This document shows, piece by piece, positions 1 through 6,256 of a DNA stretch of 8,183 nucleotides. Within the stretch, counting starts at the first letter, position 1. Each line of letters begins with the position of its first letter. The notes under the pieces were generated by a model. That model was not told where the DNA came from. It saw only the letters and a program-made list of their open reading frames with translations, and ran no database searches. Origin of the DNA: an uncultured Clostridia bacterium (GTDB taxonomy: Bacteria > Bacillota > Clostridia > Oscillospirales > CAG-272); the NCBI GenBank assembly GCA_946055715.1, contig CAMGGT010000023.1:1-8183 (forward strand), in the 5' to 3' direction. Position numbers and translations under genes: made by a program.

Positions 1-2420
1 GGGAGATGCCCCTGCCGGAGACCGAGTATTCGGGCAACTATGCCTGTGAGGAGCATGGAATCAGCTTTGGCGAGCTGGAGCCGCGCATGTTCTCCTTCAA
101 CAATCCGTTCGGGGCCTGCCCGCGCTGTGCGGGGTTGGGAGACCTGCACACCTTCCTGCCCGAAAAGCTCATCCCCGACAAGTCCCTGTCTCTGCGACAG
201 GGGGCCATCGCCTGCAACGGCTTCAAGACCATGGACGAAGACGGATGGTCCGGGCCGTTGGTGGCGGCGGTGCTGGCCGACTTTGGTTGCACGCTTGACA
301 CCCCGGTGCGGGACTTCCCGCCGGATGCCCTGCACGCGCTGATGTACGGCACGGGCGACAAACGCTATCAGGTCACCCGCTATTATGAAAAAGAAGCCCA
401 CGACCAATACACCACCTATCCCGGCGTCATCCCCACACTGGAGAGACGCGCCAAGATGTTCGGTGAAGAATACTATCAGCAGTTCATGGAAGAGATCCCC
501 TGCCCTGAGTGTCACGGCGGGCGGCTGAACCCCATGATGCGGTCGGTGACGGTCGGCGGGCTGAACATCGATGAGTTGACACGGCTTTCTGTGGACAAGA
601 TCATCACATTTACAGATAACCTGCAGCTGAATCCCACAGAAGCCAAGATCGCGCGCGACATTCTCAAAGAGATCCGTTCGCGCCTGTCTTTCCTCTCGCA
701 TGTCGGCCTGGATTACCTCACCCTCGCCCGCAAGGCGGGGAGTTTGTCGGGCGGCGAGGCACAGCGCATTCGCCTTGCCACCCAGATCGGGTCGGCGCTG
801 ATGGGCGTGATGTATATTCTGGATGAACCCAGCATCGGCCTGCATCAGAGAGACAACGCCAAACTCATTGCCACCTTAAAGCAACTGCGGGACCTTGGTA
901 ATACGGTCATCGTGGTGGAGCATGACGAAGACACCATGCGCGCCGCCGACTATCTGGTGGACATCGGCCCCGGCGCGGGCATCCACGGTGGCCGCGTGGT
1001 GGCCTGCGGCACCCCCGACGAGGTGGCTGCCAATACCGATTCGGTCACGGGCGACTACCTCTCGGGGCGCAAGGTCATCTGCGTGCCCGAGACCCGCCGA
1101 CCCGGCAACGGTCATTTTTTGCGGGTGGTGGGAGCAAGAGAACACAACCTCAAAAACATCACCGTGGACTTCCCGCTTGGGTGCTTTGTATGCGTGACGG
1201 GGGTGTCCGGCTCGGGCAAATCCTCGCTTGTCAATTCGATCTTGCGCAAGACCCTTCTGCGGGATCTTAACCGCGCCATCACCTATCCCGGCGACTGCGA
1301 CCGTGTGGAGGGGGAAGCGTATGTGGACAAGGTCATCGACATCGACCAGAGTCCCATCGGCCGCACGCCGCGCTCCAACCCCGCCACCTACACCTCCTTG
1401 TTTGCCGACATCCGCGCGCTGTTCGCCAAGACTCCCGTCGCCCGCGCAAGAGGGTACACGCCGGGGCGGTTCTCCTTCAATGTCAGGGGCGGCCGCTGTG
1501 AGGCCTGCGAGGGCGACGGTGTCAAATGCATCGAGATGCACTTTCTGCCGGATGTGTATGTCAAGTGCGACCAGTGCGGCGGCACCCGCTATAACCGCGA
1601 CACGCTGGACTGCCTGTATAAAGGCAAGAACATCTCCGAGGTGCTGAACATGACGGTGGAGGAAGGGCTGGCCTTTTTTGACGGCATCCCCGCCATCACC
1701 CGCAAACTGCAGACCCTGTTTGATGTGGGGCTGGGCTATGTGCAGATCGGGCAGTCTTCCACCACCCTGTCGGGCGGCGAGGCACAGCGGGTCAAACTCG
1801 CCACAGAGCTTGCCCGCCGCGGCACGGGCAGAACGGTGTATATCCTGGACGAGCCGACCACCGGTCTTCATTCGGCGGATGTGCAGGCCTTGATCGATAT
1901 GCTGCAACGGCTGGTGGAGGGCGGCAATACCGTCATCGCCATCGAACACAATCTGGACTTTATCAAGTGCGCCGACTACCTCATTGACCTTGGCCCGGAG
2001 GGCGGGGACGGCGGCGGCACACTTGTGGCCTGCGGCACCCCCGAAGAGGTGGCCCGCCGGGCGGATGTTTCCTATACCGGGCAGTTTTTGCTGGAAAAAC
2101 TGCAGGGGCCGCACGCCCCCGTGCGGGTATCCCGTTTGCCTGAGAGCGAGACAACAGCCGATGCGACCCCACCGGCAGACGAGCCGGAAGCCGAACAGCA
2201 GGCAGTACGAGAGGGGGCGAGCGTAGCAACTGCCGACGAAGCCGCCGATATGACTGCAAAAACGACCGAGGCGGCAAGCGCGGCCTCTCCCCGCAAAACG
2301 GATATGACCGCAAAGCGGGCGGCCAAAGCAACGGCAAAACAGAAAAAGACCCAAAAGCCGGTCAAAGCGAAAGCAGACAGAGCCGCCCCCAAAAAGCCTT
2401 CAAAAGCACAGAATGATTGA
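1..2420 (+). CDS. uvrA: UvrA, excinuclease ABC subunit A (5'-truncated by window edge)
   Basis: DNA-damage-sensing ATPase of nucleotide excision repair; as a dimer it loads UvrB onto lesions. The frame is open from the window edge (first full codon at 3). By comparison with E. coli UvrA, roughly 240 N-terminal residues including the first Walker A are missing. Numbering from the ATG at 6: first zinc module C14-x2-H17 with C38-x2-C41 (a His where Cys is usual); C166-x2-C169 in the insertion region; first ABC signature LSGGEAQ at 247-253 and Walker B ILDEP at 271-275; second Walker A GVSGSGKSS at 399-407; second zinc finger C498-x2-C501-x19-C521-x2-C524; second signature at 588-594; Walker B D615/E616; switch His648. 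The conserved fold ends near residue 700. Residues 701-804 form a low-complexity Ala/Lys/Thr/Pro-rich tail, acidic first and strongly basic at the end, not usual for UvrA. The family assignment is certain; the role of the tail is unknown. Confidence 0.97.
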   Translation, partial: EMPLPETEYSGNYACEEHGISFGELEPRMFSFNNPFGACPRCAGLGDLHTFLPEKLIPDKSLSLRQGAIACNGFKTMDEDGWSGPLVAAVLADFGCTLDTPVRDFPPDALHALMYGTGDKRYQVTRYYEKEAHDQYTTYPGVIPTLERRAKMFGEEYYQQFMEEIPCPECHGGRLNPMMRSVTVGGLNIDELTRLSVDKIITFTDNLQLNPTEAKIARDILKEIRSRLSFLSHVGLDYLTLARKAGSLSGGEAQRIRLATQIGSALMGVMYILDEPSIGLHQRDNAKLIATLKQLRDLGNTVIVVEHDEDTMRAADYLVDIGPGAGIHGGRVVACGTPDEVAANTDSVTGDYLSGRKVICVPETRRPGNGHFLRVVGAREHNLKNITVDFPLGCFVCVTGVSGSGKSSLVNSILRKTLLRDLNRAITYPGDCDRVEGEAYVDKVIDIDQSPIGRTPRSNPATYTSLFADIRALFAKTPVARARGYTPGRFSFNVRGGRCEACEGDGVKCIEMHFLPDVYVKCDQCGGTRYNRDTLDCLYKGKNISEVLNMTVEEGLAFFDGIPAITRKLQTLFDVGLGYVQIGQSSTTLSGGEAQRVKLATELARRGTGRTVYILDEPTTGLHSADVQALIDMLQRLVEGGNTVIAIEHNLDFIKCADYLIDLGPEGGDGGGTLVACGTPEEVARRADVSYTGQFLLEKLQGPHAPVRVSRLPESETTADATPPADEPEAEQQAVREGASVATADEAADMTAKTTEAASAASPRKTDMTAKRAAKATAKQKKTQKPVKAKADRAAPKKPSKAQND

Positions 2421-2459
2421 TCGGGACAGCCGCATGTGAACACCGCTGCCACGGCGTCA

Positions 2460-2544
2460 GGGGCTTTCAAAGGCAAAAAGCCCCAAACCGGATGCGAGTG
2501 GCTTCTCTTCGCACCGGGTGGCATCTCGGTGCCGTCGCACGGCA
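2460..2544 (+). other. Hairpin-rich spacer between uvrA and the membrane-protein gene
   Basis: The 172-bp gap after uvrA has no credible ORF but several inverted repeats. An 8-bp stem (2460-2467 with 2477-2484, GGGGCTTT/AAAGCCCC) lacks a T-run on either strand, so it is not a standard intrinsic terminator. Downstream, three small stems overlap and cannot all form together: TGCGA 2493-2497/TCGCA 2509-2513, GCACCG 2511-2516/CGGTGC 2527-2532, and TGCCGT 2530-2535/ACGGCA 2539-2544. I find no clear promoter here, so the downstream genes may be reached by readthrough from uvrA. Whether the stems are regulatory, RNA-processing sites or a repeat remnant cannot be decided from one sequence. Confidence 0.45.
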
Positions 2545-2592
2545 AGCACCTGTCTGACCACGGCGGGCACAGCCCGCGGAAAGGAAAAGCAT

Positions 2593-3441
2593 ATGAATTT
2601 CTTTCTCACCATTGCGTTTCTGTTCTTTGTCGGCTCCTGCGCCGGGTGGGTGCTGGAAGTGTTTTACCGCCGCTTTTTCTCGGCCGCCAACCCCGAACAC
2701 AAGTGGATCAACCCCGGGTTTCTCACGGGACCGTGGGTGCCGCTGTACGGGTTCGGCCTTTCGATCTTGTTTCTCTTCTGCAAGATCGACCTCACATTTG
2801 TCGGGCCGGTGTGGGCACAGCGGCTGGTGCTGTTTGTGCTGATGGGACTGGCCATGACGATGATCGAATTGATTGCGGGTGAGATCTTCATTCTGGGCAT
2901 GCATGTCAAACTGTGGGATTACAGCCACCTGTGGGGCAACTACAAGGGCATCATCTGCCCACTGTTTTCCCTCATCTGGACGGTGCTGGCCATCGCGTTC
3001 TTCTATCTGGTGTATCCCATCGCCGACAACGCCGTTGCCTGGCTTGGGCGCCACATCACATTTCTGTTTGTGGTGGGCATGTTTTACGGCGTATTTCTGG
3101 TGGACTTCTGCCACAGCGTCCGGTTGGGCGCCCGCATCCGTCGGTTTGCGGCTGAAAACGACCTGATCGTCAGATACGAGACCTTCAAGCTGGAAGTGCG
3201 CGCTCGCTCCAAAAAGCACACCTTCTTCCGCAGTATTGCCGGCGGCATTGCCGAAACGCCGCTGTTTGAAGCTCTGCGTGCCTACCGCGAAAAGTATCCC
3301 TCTCCCTTGACCCGCTACCGCACCCGCAAAGAAAAAGAGAAAGCCACCTCCGGCGCACCGCAGGCACAGACATCTGTCTGCACACAAACAGATACACCTG
3401 CCCACAACAATGCCGAACAGAATGGAGAACAAAAACCATGA
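2593..3441 (+). CDS. CmpB-family (PF06541, putative type IV ABC-transporter permease) membrane protein
   Basis: 282-residue polytopic membrane protein. The ATG at 2593 was chosen because AAGGA (2581-2585) lies 7 nt upstream and the protein then begins directly with a hydrophobic helix; an in-frame ATG at 2518 would add 25 polar residues and has no such site. Predicted membrane segments: about residues 3-24, 48-64, 78-101, 121-144 and 153-176. Family marks: GWVLEVFYRR (18-27), INPGFLTGP (39-47) followed by PLYG, and MIEL...LWDYS...GIIC (90-122). Residues about 177-243 are charged and probably cytoplasmic, and 244-282 are low-complexity and hydrophilic. Pfam names the family as a putative ABC-transporter permease, but no ATPase subunit is encoded nearby and transport is unproven, so the substrate is unknown. 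The stop overlaps the dut start (ATGA), indicating translational coupling. Confidence 0.85.
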   Translation: MNFFLTIAFLFFVGSCAGWVLEVFYRRFFSAANPEHKWINPGFLTGPWVPLYGFGLSILFLFCKIDLTFVGPVWAQRLVLFVLMGLAMTMIELIAGEIFILGMHVKLWDYSHLWGNYKGIICPLFSLIWTVLAIAFFYLVYPIADNAVAWLGRHITFLFVVGMFYGVFLVDFCHSVRLGARIRRFAAENDLIVRYETFKLEVRARSKKHTFFRSIAGGIAETPLFEALRAYREKYPSPLTRYRTRKEKEKATSGAPQAQTSVCTQTDTPAHNNAEQNGEQKP

Positions 3442-3878
3442 AAATGCAGATAAAACGGCTGAACCCCCGTGCCATCCTGCCCACATACGGCACCTCTGCT
3501 GCGGCAGGAGCCGATCTGTATGCACTTCTGCCGGAGGGCGAGACGCTGACCGTCATGCCCACAGAGACGGTCATTTGCCATACGGGTCTTGCCATGGCCA
3601 TCCCGCATGGCTTTGCGGGGCTGGTGTTTGCCCGCAGCGGCCTGTCTGTCAAGCAGGGGTTGGCGCCCGCCAACAAGGTGGGAGTCATTGATGCAGACTA
3701 TCGCGGGGAACTGATGGTGGCACTTTATAACCAAAGCAAAGAACCGCGCATGGTCTGCCACGGCGACCGCATTGCCCAACTGGTGGTGGTGCCGGTGGCA
3801 CAGCCCGTATTTGAGGAGACAGACGAACTGCCCGAGACCCTGCGGGGCGAGGGCGGCTTCGGTTCCACCGGTCGCTGA
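3438..3878 (+). CDS. dut: dUTP diphosphatase (dUTPase), trimeric type
   Basis: Hydrolyses dUTP to dUMP and pyrophosphate, keeping uracil out of DNA and supplying dUMP for thymidylate synthesis; cytosolic homotrimer. All five family motifs are present in the 146 residues: I, AGADLYA at 23-29; II, ARSGLS at 65-70; III, GVIDADYRG at 82-90, with D85 aligning to the catalytic Asp and Y88 to the uracil-selective Tyr of E. coli Dut; IV, GDRIAQLV at 109-116; V, the flexible C-terminal arm RGEGGFGSTGR at 136-146, whose glycine-rich arm closes over the phosphates. Length is normal. The start shares ATGA with the stop of the preceding membrane-protein gene; a GGAG (3424-3427) lies 10 nt upstream. A 5-bp, 3-nt-loop stem (3869-3873/3877-3881) spans the stop codon but has no T-run. 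Intact and probably functional. Confidence 0.96.
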   Translation: MKMQIKRLNPRAILPTYGTSAAAGADLYALLPEGETLTVMPTETVICHTGLAMAIPHGFAGLVFARSGLSVKQGLAPANKVGVIDADYRGELMVALYNQSKEPRMVCHGDRIAQLVVVPVAQPVFEETDELPETLRGEGGFGSTGR

Positions 3879-4062
3879 CCGTCCACGGCGTTTGCTTTCC
3901 GCTTCCGGCCATAGCCGTTTTCATCCTGTCCATCTTGGCGGTGCAGGCGCTGCGTTTCTGCCTGAGGACTACCACCGCCTAAAAGCGGCGAAACGAAGCA
4001 CGCAAAACACCCGGAATTCATCCCAAATACAAAAGGGGCAGTTCAATAAGAAAAGTTAGAAA

Positions 4063-4102
4063 AGGCGGATGCTCTTTACCGAAAGGTATGCAGCATCCGC
4101 TT
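4063..4102 (-). terminator. Hairpin, possible terminator (better on the minus strand)
   Basis: Nine perfect pairs (GCGGATGCT 4065-4073 with AGCATCCGC 4092-4100) extend by a G-U and an A-T pair to 4063/4102. The interior folds again as TACC-GAAA-GGTA (4077-4088), a GNRA tetraloop. On the minus strand the hairpin is followed by CCTTTTCTAACTTTTCTT, a U-rich tail; on the plus strand only TTGCTTAG follows. It could stop transcription running leftward from rsmF, although it lies about 600 bp past that gene, or form a weak bidirectional terminator for dut. It could also be one more dispersed repeat. Confidence 0.5.
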
Positions 4103-4207
4103 GCTTAGTGATACAGTTTTATCACCACAAATCACCTACAAGAAAGCAAGGTCACTATTCAACAATCCAATCAAAACCACCCCCAAACGTCAAAACAACA
4201 GATCCCG

Positions 4208-4243
4208 CGGTAGGGGAGGGGCTTGCTCCTCCCGAATATTCGG
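4208..4243 (+). repeat. GTAGGG-type hairpin module with adjoining 12-bp palindrome
   Basis: CGGTAGGG (4208-4215) leads into an imperfect GGGAGG...CCTCCC stem around a short loop, followed directly by the perfect palindrome CCGAATATTCGG (4232-4243). The first eight bases recur in inverted orientation as CCCTACCG at 4413-4420, next to another hairpin. This suggests two members of one short repeat family facing each other. No coding capacity. Confidence 0.5.
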
Positions 4244-4374
4244 TCAGATGAAAACCCTGCGGTAAGCTTAAAAAGAACAATTACAGTTCATCGAAAACCC
4301 ATTCCCGAATGTACTGCTCATGATTTCGTCATGATACCGGATCATATACACGCATGATTTGCATGAAAAAGCGG

Positions 4375-4420
4375 GGGCGCGATGCCATTTGTGACAAATG
4401 GCATCGCGCCCGCCCTACCG
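4375..4420 (-). repeat. Perfect 17-bp-stem palindrome with 3-nt loop plus GTAGGG module
   Basis: GGGCGCGATGCCATTTG (4375-4391) pairs without mismatch with 4395-4411 around the loop TGA. It is immediately followed by CCCTACCG (4413-4420), the inverse of the module at 4208. There is no T-run on either strand, so it is unlikely to be a simple terminator. An uninterrupted stem this long with a tiny loop would extrude readily in single-stranded DNA or RNA and resembles a REP- or MITE-derived hairpin. Confidence 0.7.
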
Positions 4421-4470
4421 TATAGCGCAACATTCCACCAACCCCAACCAACTGAAAGTCAACTATCAAT

Positions 4471-4517
4471 GCCTTCCCCGGTGGAGGAAGGGGGACCGCG
4501 AAGCGGTGGATGAGGTG
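4471..4517 (+). repeat. GGATGAGGTG-terminated hairpin repeat, left copy
   Basis: The module contains a CCTTCC/GGAAGG stem, then ACCGC-GAA-GCGGT (4495-4507), and ends in GGATGAGGTG (4508-4517). From memory, elements with this arrangement and this terminal decamer are scattered through genomes of gut Clostridia; this could not be checked here. A partner decamer in the opposite orientation lies at 4692-4701, so the two ends face each other 174 bp apart. Confidence 0.6.
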
Positions 4518-4531
4518 TGCCATCTCAAAAG

Positions 4532-4572
4532 AAGCGACAGAAGCGAAAAGCATCGGATTTATTGATCTATCC
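4532..4572 (+). repeat. Dispersed repeat copy A (partner at 8143-8183)
   Basis: A 41-base segment aligned by eye to the reverse complement of 8143-8183 without gaps gives 32 of 41 identities, including an uninterrupted 11-mer AAAAGCATCGG. Both copies translate in one frame to a similar peptide (AKSIGF-x2-L-x2-N). That reflects the shared DNA and is not evidence of a gene. The copies lie in intergenic DNA about 3.6 kb apart in opposite orientations. Confidence 0.6.
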
Positions 4573-4588
4573 AAAAACGAATCTTCGC

Positions 4589-4680
4589 TTCGCTGTCAGG
4601 CGAAATATCATGCCATAGGCATTTCATCGCCGGTTGCAGCAGATTTCATTTGCCAAAGGCGAATATCATGCGCTGTCGCA
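4589..4680 (+). repeat. Array of mini-hairpins punctuated by ATWTCAT heptamers
   Basis: Four heptamers ATATCAT/ATTTCAT at 4605-4611, 4621-4627, 4643-4649 and 4663-4669 separate short self-complementary spacers: TTCGC-TGTCAG-GCGAA (4589-4604), GCC-ATA-GGC (4612-4620), a degenerate spacer (4628-4642), TTGCC-AAA-GGCGA (4650-4662) and TGCG-CTGT-CGCA (4669-4680). Unit spacing is 16-22 bp. The conserved part is the heptamer; the hairpin sequences differ from one another while keeping their pairing. It is too short and too variable in repeat and spacer to be CRISPR. Confidence 0.65.
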
Positions 4681-4691
4681 GTGGGCGGCCG

Positions 4692-4720
4692 CACCTCATC
4701 CCCGGTCGGCCGAGGGGGTG
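4692..4720 (-). repeat. GGATGAGGTG-terminated repeat, right inverted copy, overlapping the rsmF 3' end
   Basis: CACCTCATCC (4692-4701) is the exact inverse of the decamer at 4508-4517. It continues into a C-rich/G-rich stem around the palindrome TCGGCCGA (4706-4713). Read on the minus strand, this module supplies the last residues and the TGA stop of rsmF. Compared with the left copy it is short and shares only the terminal decamer securely. Confidence 0.55.
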
Positions 4721-6165
4721 TTGCGCAGGCCGACGGGATAGTGGTTTTTGGCACGGCCGGAGGTGACCTTGATGCCGCCCAGCGGTAGGTCGTTCACCGT
4801 TACCACGCCCCACCCGTCCGGCAGGTCACAGGCGATCTCCTCCCCCGAAAGATAGGCAAAAAGGCGGGGGTCTGAAGCAGAAAGCGGCAATTTGGTTTTC
4901 ATCATCCCGCCAAAAGCGGAAAAGAAGTGATGATGCGGGATCACGCGCCCTTTGCGCACTTCACCGATCCGCACGCCCATGGCATAGCACAGTGGCAACA
5001 AGGGAGCAGGCAGCAGCGCGTTCGGGACGGGCGGCAGGCAGTACCCGCCGCGAAAAAGAACAGGGTCGGGCAGGGCAGAGAGTGCCTGCTCTTGCAGTAC
5101 TTCCCGCAGAAAGGCCGCTATGCATGCTACATCCGCATCGGATCGACCCGCCGGTTTCCTGTCGGGGCGGCGGCCGCCCGTCGGGCGTTGCTTCGCAGTT
5201 GTCGTCTGCCCTTGGGCGCGAGCCGATATGGGCGGGAAAAAGGTGTCTCCCTCCCGTCGGAGCAGGGCCATAAACTGCCCCTCGCCCGCCGCCAGATGTG
5301 GGTAGAAGCGGCGGCAATACTCCGGGTGGTTCAGCCCGCCCTGCGGCGGTTGTACACCCGGCGCGGTGACATCCCGCACGGCTTGCGGTACCTCGCAAAG
5401 CGAAAAATCGGGGTGGGCACGCAAAAACGCCGCCACGGTACCTTCGTTTTCGCATACCGAAAAGGTACAGGTGGCATACAGCAAAAACCCGCCTGGGTGC
5501 AGCATACGGGCGGCCTGCAAGAGAATGTCGGCCTGGCGGCGGGCACAGGCGGCGGGTGTCTCGGGCTTCCATTCGGTTTGTGCGGCGGGGTCTTTGCGGA
5601 ACATACCCTCGCCGGAGCAGGGCGCGTCCACCACCACCACATCAAAGAAGGCGGGCAGACAGTCGGCCAGCGCCTCGGCCGGGGCATGGGTCACAAGGGC
5701 CCGGCGAATGCCCATCCGTTCCAGATTGCCGCACAGCACCGCACAACGGGAGGCCACCACCTCGTTTGCCACAAGCAGGCCGCTTGGGCCGATGCGGTTG
5801 GCCAGTTGGGTGCTTTTGCCGCCGGGGGCGGCGCACAGATCCAGCACCCGACAGCCCGAAATGTCCGGCAAACAGCAGACGGGTGCCATGGCAGACGGCT
5901 CCTGCACATAAAACGCCCCCGCATGGTGCAGTGGGTGCCGCCCCACGCGCTCTTCTCCCGCCCACAAAAAGCCGTCTGCCGCATAGGGGAGGGGAGAAAG
6001 AGCGGTCAACTGTTCTGCCGTTGCGCGGGCAACTTCGCCCGCCTCTCCTTTGCAACGGTTCAGATGCAGGCCGCGCACCGGCGGCTGTGTAAGCGCAGAC
6101 AGATAGCGTTCAAAGTCCTGCCCCAGCAGGACGCGCATCTCCTCTTCATAGGCATGCGGCAACAT
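4696..6165 (-). CDS. rsmF: RsmF-like 16S rRNA (cytosine-C5)-methyltransferase, RsmB/NOP family
   Basis: SAM-dependent enzyme that makes m5C in ribosomal RNA, 489 residues. The start ATG (6163-6165) follows AGAAGGAG with good spacing. Visible order: N-terminal RNA-binding part (1-90) containing FYVQEPSAM at 85-93; SAM-binding motif I DLCAAPGGKS at 109-118; motif IV DAPCSGEGMFRKDP at 180-193 with C183; motif VI ATCTFS at 231-236 with the nucleophile C233. A hydrophilic Arg/Gln-rich linker (about 325-360) leads to the RsmF-type C-terminal domain, ending in the typical KNHYPxGLR. A further NTPSADRG (482-489) and the stop lie in a GGATGAGGTG-type repeat, so the tail looks acquired. The exact target is inferred: E. 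coli RsmF modifies C1407 of 16S rRNA, while Firmicutes relatives may differ. It is transcribed divergently from serS. Confidence 0.9.
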   Translation of the reverse strand: MLPHAYEEEMRVLLGQDFERYLSALTQPPVRGLHLNRCKGEAGEVARATAEQLTALSPLPYAADGFLWAGEERVGRHPLHHAGAFYVQEPSAMAPVCCLPDISGCRVLDLCAAPGGKSTQLANRIGPSGLLVANEVVASRCAVLCGNLERMGIRRALVTHAPAEALADCLPAFFDVVVVDAPCSGEGMFRKDPAAQTEWKPETPAACARRQADILLQAARMLHPGGFLLYATCTFSVCENEGTVAAFLRAHPDFSLCEVPQAVRDVTAPGVQPPQGGLNHPEYCRRFYPHLAAGEGQFMALLRREGDTFFPPISARAQGQTTTAKQRPTGGRRPDRKPAGRSDADVACIAAFLREVLQEQALSALPDPVLFRGGYCLPPVPNALLPAPLLPLCYAMGVRIGEVRKGRVIPHHHFFSAFGGMMKTKLPLSASDPRLFAYLSGEEIACDLPDGWGVVTVNDLPLGGIKVTSGRAKNHYPVGLRNTPSADRG

Positions 6166-6218
6166 GGCGTGGCTCCTTCTTCCGTTTTTCTTTTTTGCGT
6201 CCGTTTTTTATCTTATTT

Positions 6219-6247
6219 ATCCTATCACATCTTCCGCGGTTTTGCAA
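6219..6247 (-). promoter_or_regulatory. Predicted promoter for rsmF
   Basis: On the minus strand TTGCAA (-35; plus coordinates 6242-6247) is separated by 17 bp from TAGGAT (-10; 6219-6224), followed by AT-rich DNA. It lies about 55 bp upstream of the rsmF start. The match to the sigma-A consensus is moderate, but spacing and position are right. Confidence 0.6.
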
Positions 6248-6256
6248 GGCATGCCG

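Larger units (their letters stand above)
3879..4694. other. Gene-free repeat-rich region between dut and rsmF
   Basis: About 800 bp separating two convergently oriented genes. No ORF here has a plausible start, ribosome binding site and recognisable protein. Positions 3879-4060 show only minor structure (a CCGC/GCGG stem at 3975-3988) and change from GC-rich to A-rich sequence. From 4063 on, the DNA is a succession of distinct inverted-repeat modules (listed separately), with AT-rich filler at about 4105-4200 and 4240-4370. The change in composition relative to the flanking genes and the density of repeats point to stepwise accumulation of small non-coding elements rather than a decayed gene. 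Confidence 0.7.

Noticed and set aside
876..2354. 492-residue open frame on the minus strand opposite uvrA
   Set aside because: No family resemblance, Cys/His/Arg/Gly-rich composition typical of antisense to a GC-rich gene, and fully overlapped by convincing UvrA motifs.
2460..2484. Intrinsic terminator after uvrA
   Set aside because: The stem is sound but neither strand has a T-run after it, so termination is not supported.
2518..2592. Upstream in-frame ATG of the membrane-protein gene
   Set aside because: Adds 25 polar residues covering the hairpin region and lacks a ribosome binding site; the ATG at 2593 has one and starts the first membrane helix.
3725..4021. 98-residue minus-strand open frame over the end of dut and downstream DNA
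   Set aside because: Overlaps the essential C-terminal arm of dut in antisense; no ribosome binding site or family signature seen.
4069..4251. 60-residue open frame in the intergenic region
   Set aside because: No ribosome binding site, begins inside a hairpin, and composition does not suggest a protein.
4105..4370. tRNA or other structured RNA gene in the AT-rich filler
   Set aside because: No cloverleaf, CCA-ready acceptor stem or T-loop consensus could be found.
4589..4680. Possible CRISPR array
   Set aside because: Repeated unit is only seven bases, spacers are 9-15 bases and self-complementary, and no cas gene is in the window.
4510..4788. 92-residue open frame over the repeats with the AKSIGF peptide, echoed at the window end
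   Set aside because: The shared peptide follows from shared repeat DNA; the rest translates the ATWTCAT array and antisense rsmF.
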